Part shown: positions 33,101 to 42,760 of the stretch, piece after piece
Position numbering within the stretch: position 1 is the first letter of the stretch
Layout: every line of letters starts with the position of its first letter
Origin: Brasenia schreberi
Taxonomy: Eukaryota > Streptophyta > Magnoliopsida > Nymphaeales > Cabombaceae
DNA length: 64,000 nucleotides
Direction: 5' to 3'
Assembly: GCA_036023115.1 (NCBI GenBank)
Contig: JAYKKT010000086.1
Location: forward strand, 12,043,501-12,107,500
Made by a program: the position numbers and the translations under genes
Notes under the pieces: model-generated
The model's database searches: none
What the model saw: the letters and a program-made list of their open reading frames with translations, nothing else
What the model was told of the DNA's origin: nothing

Positions 33101-35976
33101 ACAGGTCCACCCCTTCCTTCAATCCTTCCTCTCTTTTAATACTTTCCAAATTTAGTTTTTCTAACCTTCTTACAGGTTCTTCTTTTGATCTTCTTTCTAT
33201 ATGTCCAAACCATCTTAAATGATGTTCTCTCATTTTATCCTCTATTGGTGCCACTCCTAATTTGTTTCTAATAACCTCATTATGTATACGGTCTTTTCTT
33301 GTATGACTACTCATCCATCTCAACATCTTCATTTCTGTCACAGACATCTTTTGTACATATTGATGATTAACTGCCCAACACTCATAACCATAAAACATGG
33401 CAGGCCTAATTGTTGCTCTATAATATTTACCTTTTAATTTTAATGGTATCTTCTTATCACAAAGAATACCTGATGCTCCTCTCCATTTTAACCAACCAGC
33501 ATTAATTCTATGTGTAACATCTCCATCAATTCTTCCATCACTTTAAAAAATTGATCCTAGGTATTTAAAACTTTCCTTTTGGGGAATGCAATGTGTGCCA
33601 ATTTTAATTTCTATGTCCTCTGAAGTAGCCAAATGATCAAACTTACATTCCATATATTTTGTCTTTTGTTCTACTAAGTCGGAGGCCTTTGCTTTCTAAT
33701 ATTTCTCTCCATAGTTCCAATTTTCTATTAACTTTTTCCTTAGACTCCTCCACTAATACAATGTCATCTGCAAATAACATACACCAAGGTACTTCATCTT
33801 GAATATGTTTTGTTAACACATCCATCACCATTATAAATAAGTATGGACTTAAAGTTGATCCTTGATGTAACCCAATATTAACTTCAAAGAAGTCTGTCGT
33901 TCCTTCATGAGTCCTCACACATGTTTTTGCACCATCATACATGTCTCTTATAAGGTTAATATATGTCAATGGGATACCTCTTTTTTCCAACGTTCTCCAA
34001 AGAACCTCCCTCGGTACCTTATCATAAGCTTTTTCCATATTAATAAATATCATGTGAAGGTCTTTCTTTTTTGCTCTAAAATGTTCTATAAGACGTCTCA
34101 AAAGGTGAATTGCTTCAATAGTATATCTGCCTGGCATGAATCCAAATTGGTTGTCTGTTGTACTTGATTCTTGTCTTAATCTACGTTCGATAATTCTTTC
34201 CCATAATTTCATAGTCTGACTCATTAACTTGATACCTCGATAATTCGCACAATTTTGAATGTCTCCCTTGTTCTTATATATGGGTATAAGTGTACTTGCT
34301 CTCCATTCCTCGGGCATCTTTTGGTTTTTCCATATTTCATTAAATAGTCTTGTGAGCCAAGTGATTCCTATTTCTCCTAGTATTTTCCAAACTTCTATAG
34401 GAATATTATCTGGTCCTACCAATTTACTACTCTTCATATGTTTAAGAGCCTCTTTGACTTCATTCTTTTGAATACGTCGGTAGAAATTGTGGTTTATATA
34501 CTTTTGTGACTTGGCTAAATCTCCTAAACTAATACTAACATCTTTATTTTCATTAAAAAGATTATAAAAATAGTTTTTCCATCTATTTCTTATATATCAT
34601 TTGCCACTAGAATTTTTTCATCCTCGTCTTTTATGCATCTAACATAATTAAGATCTTTAGTTTTCTTATCTCTAGCTCTAGCTATCCTAAAAATATCTCT
34701 TTCTCCCTCTTTTGAGTTGAGTTTTTTATATAAGTCATCCCAAATCTTAGCTTTTGTTTCACTAACGGCCTTTTTCGCTTCCTTTTTTGCTTTCTTATAA
34801 GCTTCTAAAGTTTCACTATTTTTCTTAGCATAATGTAATTTGGAACATGCCCTCTTTGCCTTGATTTTATTTTGTACTACTTCACTCCACCACCAAGCTT
34901 CTTTTTGTGCCGGTACACCTCCCTTAGATACCCGTAACACATCTTTCGCCACTTTCCTAATATGTATAGCCATATTGTTCCACATATCACAGGGTGTGCC
35001 AACATAATTCCAAACATCTCCTTGAAGGACTTTCTGTTTAAATATATCTTCTTTCTCGCTTTTGAGGTTCCACCATTTAGTCTGAATAGCTCGATGCACT
35101 CTTTTCTTCTTTGTCCATTTTTTTATTTGTAAATCCATAACTAATAGTCGATGTTGGGTGGTTAAGCTTTCTCCTGGAATTACCTTATAATCTTTATAAC
35201 ACGCTCTATCTTTTTTTCTACAAATAAAATAGTCAATTTGTGTTTGTGATAAGCCACTCTTATAAGTAATTAAATGTTCATCTCGTTTTTTGAAGATTGT
35301 ATTGACTATAAAGAGATCAAATGACATAGCAAAATTTAAAATCTCCCTACCTTCCTCGTTTATATCTCCAAAACCAAACTTTCCATGAATCCCTTGATAT
35401 CCTAATGCCTCTTTACCGACATGTCCATTTAAATCTCCTCCTAAACAATTCATCTCCCTTTGTGGAATCTTTTGAAACACCTTATCTAACTCTTCCCAAA
35501 AAATGTCTTTATACTATCTTCTAGTCCTACTTGGGGTGCGTAAGCACAAACTATATTCAAAACCTCTGCTCCTAATACTAATTTCAACGTCATGATTCGG
35601 TCACCGTATCGTTATATATCTACTACACTCTCCTTTAAATCTTTATTTATGATAATACCAACTCCGTTTCGAGCCTTTTCTTTACGTGAGTACCATATTT
35701 TAAAACCTATATCCTCTATCTCCTTTGCTTTTTCTCCAACCCATTTTGTCTCTTGTAAACATAGAATATGAATCTTTCTCCGAATCATAGTATCTACCAC
35801 CTCCATTAGCTTACCCGATAATGTTCTGATATTCCAAGAACCAATACGAATCTTATTATCTAGGACTAGCTTCCTTACTCCCCGCATCCATCCATAATCA
35901 AAATGCTCGACCCTCTCTGAAAATTTTTCAACTCCTAACCCTCTTTGTCGGATTTTTACAACATAGATTACAAAAA
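33101..35976 (-). mobile_element. RTE-clade LINE copy 3, inserted in the F 3' LTR
   Basis: The LINE lies between two copies of TTTTCCTCCGTAATA (33086-33100 and 35977-35991), a perfect 15-bp duplication of LTR sequence. It is nearly full length on the 5' side, including the start of the endonuclease, but lacks the final 170 or so bases with the AGGCTTAGTTG tail. In place of the tail it has about 27 bp resembling the neighbouring LTR (33101-33127). Confidence 0.92.
33132..35976 (-). pseudogene. RTE LINE endonuclease-reverse transcriptase, copy 3
   Basis: The N-terminal endonuclease reads RIGSWNIRTLSGKLMEVVDT, then ILCLQETKWVGEKAKEIEDI, with the catalytic Asn and Glu in place (35612-35870). After an interruption it continues with GGDLNGHVG and VNTIFKKRDEHLITYKSG, and a basic linker (34590-35480). 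The reverse transcriptase (33643-34437) has [40 protein letters not shown] and an intact FADDIVL catalytic motif. Its C-terminal part is 33072-33398. Frameshifts near 35500, 34590 and 33650 prevent a single protein. It is the LINE copy nearest to intact. Confidence 0.9.
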
Positions 35977-35991
35977 TTTTCCTCCGTAATA

Positions 35992-36042
35992 TTATAAATA
36001 TTCTTGTTTTAATCTTCTGCAATGTGTCTCCTGATTTCAATA
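35992..36042 (+). repeat. 3' LTR of element F, last part
   Basis: This finishes the LTR after the LINE insertion and is followed by ATGAG, the right target duplication, then the RNase H of element E. Confidence 0.82.
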
Positions 36043-36047
36043 ATGAG

Positions 36048-36682
36048 GATATTGGAAGGTACTAGAAATTAGTGGGGAAGCTAATATACATCACTATTAC
36101 ACGTCCTGATATCAGTTTTGATGTTGGCTATGTGAGCAGATGGATGCATAATCCTTCCAAACATCATATGAGTACAGTCTTTCATATCATCAGATACTTA
36201 AAGTCTACACTAACCCATGGTTTATTGTACACGACAAATTCGTCCTTGGATCTAAAGATATATTCAGATGTTGATTGGGCATGCTCGAAGAAAGACAAAA
36301 ATCAACCACTGGGTATGTGGTATGTTTGGGAGGAAACATTGTATCTTAGAAAAGCAAGAAACAATCAGTTGTGTCCAGATCGAGTGCAGAAGCAGAATAT
36401 CGTGTAATTGCTTCGGGCATGTGTGAAGGGATATGTGTTTTATCCCTCTTAACAGAACTTGGCTTCAAAGTGGATACTCCAGTTACCTTTCACACTGATA
36501 GTAGAGCAGCTCTCCAGATTGCCTTAAATCCTGTTTTTCGTGAACGAACGAAGCATATTGAGATAGATTGCTACTTCATCAGAGAAAAGATTACACATGG
36601 CATCTTCAATATGATTCATGTATGCTCAGAAGACCAATTGGCGGATATTTTTATAAAACCTGCTTCAGTCCGAGGATTTTAG
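36048..36682 (+). pseudogene. Copia RNase H, element E, after F
   Basis: This is the C-terminal end of pol: KLIYITITRPDISFDVGYVS, HHMSTVFHIIRYLKST, then in another frame SRSSAEAEYRVIASGMCEGI, FHTDSRAALQIALNPVF and ERTKHIEIDCYFIREKI. It copies RNA-DNA hybrids in the living element. The frame changes at about 36370, and a stop appears near the end. Confidence 0.85.
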
Positions 36683-36721
36683 AAAGCTCTTCATCAGCTG
36701 AGAATTACAAACCTTCAAGAT

Positions 36722-36737
36722 TCAACTTGAGGGGGCG
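36722..36737 (+). promoter_or_regulatory. Polypurine tract of element E
   Basis: TCAACTTGAGGGGGCG precedes the 3' LTR. The core CAACTTGAGGGGG is identical to that of element F. Confidence 0.8.
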
Positions 36738-37068
36738 TGTTGAAGATCAAGTTAAATCTTGATTAATTAGTGTTACTATTTAGTTATAAATGTATACATA
36801 GAGTCATAGGTAAATCTCAGTCATATATATTATGGTATTTTGTAATACGGGTCTGATCCATTATGAACCGTAATCTAGTAGTCACTTATTAGGGGTATTA
36901 TAATCTTTCAAGTTAGATCAGCTATATAAGTAGTCATTAGGGCGACCATTAGGCTTTAACGAGAATTAGAGGGTGGCGGCAAGGATTGGCCGACCAACAC
37001 CTCAGTGTCTTCTTCTTGTATTCGGCTTTCATCAATAAAGAAGTTTATGTTGCTGATTAATTTCAACA
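36738..37068 (+). repeat. 3' LTR of element E
   Basis: It begins TGTTGAAGATCAAG and ends ATTTCAACA, the same terminal bases as the F family LTRs. A TATATAAG box is at about 36922 and an AATAAAG signal at about 37034. Confidence 0.75.
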
Positions 37069-38090
37069 ATATGGACTGGGCCTCGAGGGCTAGTTCCTTT
37101 CTCTCCCCAACATCTACATCAACTAGGTGTTAGAAACTCCCAACAACTAGTTGTCTAGATGCTGAGAGCAGCTTCTCCCAACCTTTACTCTCAATGACTC
37201 TTGTAAAGCTTCTATAAATAGAGGACATTTGTTATCAACTAACCGTTGGGAACTTTCAATGGCTAGTTGTGTAGCCGTTGGGAGCAACTACTCCCAACCT
37301 TCACTCTCAATGACTCTTGTAAAGCTTTGGTTTGGATTGTACACAAAGTGTTTGGTGGTTTGCTTGGCGATTTGACTTATAGAGGATCTTTCAGAATCAC
37401 TTGTGTTTGAGTACAAGATATTGGTGTTATTTTTATACTTTGCAGCACTAATTTTTAATCATGGTTTTTGTGATGGAGAAGTTGCATTCTCCAGTTATCC
37501 TTGAGTTAACATTATGTTAAATGCTTATGCTGAATAATTCAAGATACTAGTGGAAGGCCATCCAGTCCATCAGTAGATTCTTAAAATGCCTGCATCAATG
37601 TGAACTTCAATAGGGAAGGACATTTTCCAGAAGGTAGTTGCATCATCTTGGATATGAATGATACATAATTCGCAAGGAAAGAGTTGTGAACAGGAAGAAA
37701 GCATGATAAGATAGGTAACAAGTTTAAAAACTTACATTCTTAAAGATAACAAATGCATGAGAATGAGATAGAAAAGGATTTGATGAAAGATCATGCTAAG
37801 ACAGCAGAGCTCGAATAGGCACTTGCATCCAGTCATTTTCTTATTGCCTTTGGCATCTTCCTTGATTGAAAGGACACTGCAGCTAATCCTTCATATGTGC
37901 TAAATATTCATAAAATGATGTAGTTACAAGGCGAAATATAACAAAATTTTATTTTTTTTGTTTTCTTAAAGGCACTGCAAAGTTGCATCACATACTGTTG
38001 TTTATGTAACATTTTCTAAATACTAGCAGCCGTTAAAAATAAAAGGGGAAGGAAATGCACACATGCATCAAGATGAAAAGTGCACAAAGT
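37069..38090 (+). other. Spacer with an LTR-like duplicated block
   Basis: Two related stretches (about 37130-37215 and 37245-37330) share CTCAATGACTCTTGTAAAGCTT and the motif AACTAGTTG. The second runs into a sequence resembling the 3' part of a copia LTR. The rest is AT-rich with no recognised gene and may be intron of the CRM pseudogene. It ends in CACAAAGT, the left duplicate of hAT copy 2. Confidence 0.45.
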
Positions 38091-38470
38091 CAGTGTTATG
38101 TGACGCATATCATATCACGTATCGCTGGGCTCCACGATACGGGCATATCGTATCGTAGCATATAATACTTTAATATTAAAAAAATAGAAAATTATTTAAA
38201 AAATCAGAAAAAATAGTAAAAATATGAAAAAAATCAGAAAAAATCTGGTAATTGCTTTGAATTCATATAATGCAAAGTTGAGTACAGATTGAGCATTCAA
38301 CATTGAACAATTGCATTCAAATTTACATATTTTGAAGCAAAAAATGAAATACATTTACATTTTATAAATTGTAATCAGGATCATCAACTAAATAATCTTC
38401 ATCTTCTCCTTGCTGAAGATCCTCATCATCATCACCACCTTCTGCTTGAAAATCAAATTCATCTTCTTGA

Positions 38471-38795
38471 TGTTGAAGAATATGAGTTTAGAGTCAGTTT
38501 TAGTACATATGATGTCTTAGAACAGTAAAATTGATGTTTAAAGTATTATTGTAATTGTCCGAAGTCGTAAGGGTATTTTGGTAATTTTTTATATTAGGGG
38601 TATTTTGGTCATTTTACGTTTTACAGCTCCTTATATAAGGGCTGATATGCTGTATTAGGGTTTAAGGTTGCTGAGATTAAAAAAGAGAGAAAGAGGGGGG
38701 CGGCCTCCATTGGAGGTCCGCCTCGTCCTCCGATGTCCAAATTTTCTCTTCTATATAATCTTTTTCTTTTTCGCTGCGCAACCACGTTTTCAACA
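38471..38795 (+). repeat. 5' LTR of F2
   Basis: It has the TATA region CTCCTTATATAAGGG near 38626 and a GGCCTCCATTGGAGGTCC hairpin near 38702, both shared with F. Confidence 0.93.
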
Positions 38796-38807
38796 TGGTA
38801 TCAGAGC
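38796..38807 (+). promoter_or_regulatory. Primer binding site of F2
   Basis: TGGTATCAGAGC is the exact complement of the 3' end of plant initiator tRNA-Met, directly after the LTR. Confidence 0.92.
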
Positions 38808-39094
38808 CGTTCGATCAATGGGAGAAACGAGCAGTGGCTGTCAACATATAAAAAAAATGGTACATTTGATGTTTGGGACTAACGAGTAGCCTTCTTCAAA
38901 GCAGGTGGAAGATCCAACTGAAAAGGGCATTTTAGGGTTGCCCCCTTCTGTAAGTATGGCCAAGACTACACAATATCTAAATGCTGCAAAACTTCTCGGT
39001 ATGGGAGGGATTCAAAAGTTTCCTTAAGACATGACACTGATCGTGATCAGTATCACTTAGACAAATCTAAAAATGTTGATGATAGAGGACTGAG

Positions 39095-39319
39095 AGGCAG
39101 AGAAAACGAATGAGGCAACTGAATGAAGGTAGGATTGTGCGTTGTGAATCTGGTCCATTCCCTGCCTTGCATGGATCTTCAATATTTTCACGTGGCAATA
39201 CTCAAGTTCTGTGCACGGTGACACTAGGTGCACTTGGAGATGCGCAAAAGTTAGAATCTCTGGTTGGTCCACCAACAAAATGTTTCATGCTTCACTACAG
39301 TTTTCCAACTAGGTATTGA
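39095..39319 (+). pseudogene. Captured mitochondrial PNPase fragment
   Basis: The open frame reads MRQLNEGRIVRCESGPFPAL, HGSSIFSRGNTQVLCTVTLG and ALGDAQKLESLVGPPTKCFM. This matches the second RNase PH core of plant polynucleotide phosphorylase 2, a 3'-to-5' RNA-degrading enzyme of mitochondria. The substrate-loop motif FSRGNTQVL is intact. The fragment covers about 65 residues; in the family the sequence continues with the segment after HYSFP, but here it is cut and followed by sulfurtransferase sequence in another frame, giving a stop at 39317-39319. Confidence 0.8.
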
Positions 39320-39645
39320 AAACAAGGATGGAGTGGTTGTTTACGATGGAAAAGGTATATTCAGTGCAACTCGTGTTTGGTGGATGTTCAGAGTTTTTGG
39401 TCATGACAAAGTTTGGGTTTTGGATGGAGGCTTGCCAAAATGGCGTGCTTCTGGATATGATTTGAAGACTACTGCTTCTGGAGATGCAATCCTGAAGGCC
39501 AGTGCTGTAAGTGAAGCAATAAAAAAAGTTTACCAAGGAAAATCGGTCGTCCCCATCTCATTTGAAGCAAGACTTCAACCACATCTAGTTTGGACACTTG
39601 ACCAAGTAAAACAAAACATTGAACAAAAAATGCACAACAACTGTT
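39310..39645 (+). pseudogene. Captured 3-mercaptopyruvate sulfurtransferase (STR1-like) fragment
   Basis: The frame open from 39264 enters the fragment at LGIENKDGVVVYDGKGIFSA and goes on with TRVWWMFRVFGHDKVWVLDG, GLPKWRASGYDLKTTASGDA and LVWTLDQVKQNIE. This is the first rhodanese domain and the inter-domain linker of plant mitochondrial STR1. The catalytic Cys of the second rhodanese domain is not included. In known plants the region spans several exons, so the unbroken reading suggests a spliced-RNA origin. The family moves sulfur to thiol acceptors; this piece alone could not. Confidence 0.8.
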
Positions 39646-39646
39646 T

Positions 39647-39780
39647 GACGAAATGTCCAAGAATATCTGATTTACCTGCACATCAAGTGTTCGATGAAAT
39701 GTCTAAGAGAAATATTCAACTGCATATAAGTGTTCGATGAAATTCCTAAGAGAGATGTTTACCTGCATATCAAGTGTTTG
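39647..39780 (+). repeat. Three-unit tandem repeat in F2
   Basis: Three units of 43-46 bp each begin GA(C/T)GAAAT and include CTGCATATCAAGTGTTCG-like sequence. In translation they give FDEMSKRN-like peptides that resemble part of a PPR repeat, so this may be an amplified PPR scrap; the evidence is too short to decide. Confidence 0.55.
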
Positions 39781-40017
39781 CTAAAATGCTCAAGAGGGCT
39801 GAAAATTCAGAGAAAAATTTGAAAAGAGTATAGAAGATTAGTACGTGATGATTGTCTCCGTTGAAAAATAACAGGAAGAAAGTTTACAGAAAAGAGATAT
39901 ATGCTGAAGATTGCAGTTATGAGGACTTCAAAAATGTTTTTATTCACAACTAGTGAGGTTGCAGGAATTTGCAGCTACGAAAGCTGCTTGAAAAAAAAAA
40001 TGAAGGTTGATAAAAGT

Positions 40018-40410
40018 TTGTTGCAGCCATAGATGCTGCTTGAGATGATCAGCCAGGAAGGCTGAGTTGATGTTGCAGTCATAGATGCTGCTTGAGTTGA
40101 TCACCCAAGAAGGCTGAGTTGATGTTGCAGCCAGAGGCTGCTTGAGATGATCAACCAGGAAGGCTGAGTAATATTACAGCCAAAGATGCTGCTTGAGATG
40201 ATTAGTCAAGAAGGCTGAGTTGATGTTGCAGCCAAAGATGCTGTTTGAGATGATCAGTTAAGAAGGCTGAGTTGATGTTGCAGCCAGAGATGCTGCTTGA
40301 GATGATTAGCCAGGAAGGCTGAGTTGATATTATCATAAGAGATGCTGCTAGAGATGATCAGCCAGGAAGGCTGGGTTGAAGATGTTGCAGCCAAAGAAGC
40401 TGCTGAAGAT
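40018..40410 (+). repeat. Tandem hairpin array of F2
   Basis: About seven units of roughly 52 bp follow the form GATGTTGCAGCC..., AGATGCTGCTTGAGATGATC and AGCCAGGAAGGCTGAGTT. Each unit contains two small inverted repeats: GCAGC...GCTGC, and CAGCC AGGAA GGCTG. The array ends about 100 bp before the polypurine tract, in the same location as the array of F. Confidence 0.85.
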
Positions 40411-40504
40411 CAGATTAGTCATGAAGACAGATGAAGAATGTTACAAACTGGTGAAGAAAGTACCAGTTTTTTGGCAAGTTTGGAGTTCGAAGTATCTCAC
40501 TCTC

Positions 40505-40518
40505 AACTTGAGGGGGAG
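40505..40518 (+). promoter_or_regulatory. Polypurine tract of F2
   Basis: AACTTGAGGGGGAG lies directly before the 3' LTR and shares its core with those of E and F. Confidence 0.88.
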
Positions 40519-40846
40519 TGTTGAAGAATATGAGTTTAGAGTCAGTTTTAGTACATATGATGTCTTAGGACAGTAAAATTGATGTTTAGAGTATTATTGT
40601 AATTGTCCGAAGTCGTAAGGGCATTTTGGTAAATTTTTGTACTAGGGGTATTTTGGTCATTTTACGTTTTACAACTCCTTATATAAGAGCTGATAGGCTG
40701 TATTAGGGTTTAAGGTTGCTGAGATTAAATAAGAGAGAGAAAGAGGGGGATGGCCTCCATTGGAGGTCCGCCTCCTCCGATCTCCAAATTTCCTCTTCAT
40801 TGTGTATGATATTTTTCTTTTTCGCTGCGCAACCACATTTTCAACA
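40519..40846 (+). repeat. 3' LTR of F2
   Basis: It matches the 5' LTR over its full length apart from scattered substitutions and short indels, and is followed by CTTGA. Confidence 0.93.
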
Positions 40847-42760
40847 CTTGATACTATTGTTACGTTCCTTCCAAATTAATCCATGCAATGTCTTCTTCAA
40901 TTAGGAGGGCATTTTCTTCCCTATCTTCTATAATCTAATCCTCTAATATATCAAAATTATTCAAACTTATTAGATCAAATTGGCTTTTTTGTCTATTTAC
41001 TTTTTTTAATTGCCTACATGAAAGAAAGATAAACAATTAGTAAATAATATTAACAATTGAAGTCAAACAATTTATTGAATTGAACCTTTAAGTACTAACT
41101 AATACAATATTACCTTTCGCAAAATCACATGTTACAACAAATAAAAACTAAGTCATTCAGTCACTTATGTTCTAACCTGTTGCACTTTTTTATATGGATG
41201 TGTTCAAAGACACTCCAATTCCTTTTACAACCAGTTGAACTATAGGTTTGACTCAAAACTCTTACTACAAAATCCCTAAGGTTTGGGCAATCACTTCCAA
41301 ACCTATTCCACCAAACGTCGAACATTAGAGATATAATCCACAATAATATAAAAAGTATTAATTTTAAAAACTTAAATACGAAGATAAACAATTTACCTAG
41401 ACGCATAGTAGTGCGATTGCGAATTGCTATAGGCAAACCCATCAAGTGAAGAGCATTATCATATATCTCCATCTCTCGATGTATAGCATCTTTGTATTCT
41501 CATTAGGGACTAATCTGTCTATACAATCAATAATGCCTCGATTAACCTCACCGTCCCTTTTGAAGCTTGTTGAGTACCTGAATGATGGGTTTAGATAATA
41601 TGCAGCTACATGAATAGGCTGATGCAATTGTTTATTCCATCTATTATCAATAATTTTTCACACGGGTACATAATCTCTCTTTTTTCTATTAAAATTATTT
41701 CTAATTGTTTTTTTTGCCCTATCCATGGCTTCATAAAGGTAGCCCATAGATGGTTTCTCCTTGCTATCAGCCAATCTCAAAACCTTCACTAATGGATATT
41801 AAATCCTCAACAGTCTAACACATGCATTCCAAAATGTACTCCTAAAGACTGTCTCAAAAATCAACTTTCAGTTTCTTCTATTTTGAGGCAACTCTGCAAA
41901 TTGTTGCTACTCATCTGAGGAGAACATTCTCTTCAATGCTTGCTTCTGTCTCATAATACTCTGTACAGATAAGAAGTTAGTTGCAAACCGAATTACAGCT
42001 ATTCGAAGAAGCTTTACACCTTCTGTATATCTCCTCATCATACACAAAACAAATGCATGATTGTAGATAAATTTGGTGATATTTTGGCAACACTCAGTTG
42101 TTGCCTTTATCTCATCCATCTCACCAATATCCTCAAGGATGAGATCTAAACAGTGGGTTGTGTATGGTGTCTAATAGAAAGTCCCATAAGTATCAACTAA
42201 CTCCTTCCCAACTACTTTGTAGTTAGCTGCATTATCTGTAATCAATTAGACTACATTCTCTAGCCCAACCTCGCATATCACCTTATCAAATTTTTGTCGT
42301 AGGATCTCTGTAGTGTGCCTCTCCTCTAACATTTCTAGAGATCTCAAAAACATAAGTCCTTTAGGACAGTAGACAAGAAAGTTTAGCAAGGTCCTTCCTC
42401 GCCTATCTGTCTATTCATCTGCCATGATAGTACAACCTGTCTCTTTCCATGACTCTCTCAAAGTCGAACAATATTCTTGCACTTCAATGACGGTCTTATA
42501 TAATATCTTTCTACTAAACTTCTGATAGGAGGGCATCTTCTATCCTAGACCAATGTTAGCAATTGCATCTGTCATTGCTTGAAAATGAAAACTGTTTGCT
42601 ACATTAAATGAAATGCATGCATCATGCAGTTATTCTGAAGTCATAGTAACACGAATTCCAGGTTGAGCACCAGGTGTAGTGGTAGGAGGAAAAAATGAAT
42701 GTATGTTGGAAACAACTCTTCCTCTACTCCTTCCTGAAATTCCTCTTCTACCACTTCCAA

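Larger units (their letters stand above)
26334..36042 (+). mobile_element. Gene-carrying non-autonomous LTR retrotransposon F
   Basis: The 5' LTR is at 26334-26670. The 3' LTR is split by a LINE into 32822-33100 and 35992-36042. A 5-bp duplication flanks it, ACGAG (26329-26333) against ATGAG (36043-36047), one mismatch. Apart from nested hAT copy 1 and LINE copy 3, the interior is about 3.6 kb and shows no gag or pol motif. It holds fragments of several host genes, a tandem hairpin array and a polypurine tract. The LTRs, primer site and tract make it a sister of F2. It must have been mobilised by another element's proteins; copia C/E share the tract and the LTR end motif TGTTGAAGA and are candidate helpers. 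Confidence 0.85.
23230..37068 (+). mobile_element. Copia retrotransposon E, 5' truncated, interrupted by F
   Basis: The gag-pol runs from 23249 to 26333, is interrupted by element F, and resumes at 36048 in the RNase H domain. It ends with a polypurine tract and a 3' LTR (36738-37068). The 5' LTR and the first third of gag are absent, and the left edge is fused to element C. E and C are the same family. Confidence 0.82.
38471..40846 (+). mobile_element. Gene-carrying non-autonomous LTR retrotransposon F2
   Basis: LTRs at 38471-38795 and 40519-40846, both starting TGTTGAAGAATATGAG and ending TTTTCAACA, are flanked by the perfect 5-bp duplication CTTGA (38466-38470 and 40847-40851) inside the acidic tail of the hAT copy 2 gene. 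The LTRs look about 93% identical by eye. The whole element is only 2,376 bp. Inside are an exact primer site, a PNPase fragment, a sulfurtransferase fragment, two tandem arrays and a polypurine tract. There is no gag or pol. Confidence 0.93.

Noticed and set aside
26334..36042. Element F as a multi-gene host locus with a complex gene
   Set aside because: The fragments belong to unrelated families, are partial, and lie between LTRs with a target duplication.
40018..40410. Regular repeats that could be mistaken for a CRISPR array
   Set aside because: Units abut with no unique spacers of constant length, the repeats diverge from each other, and the sequence is a plant retrotransposon.
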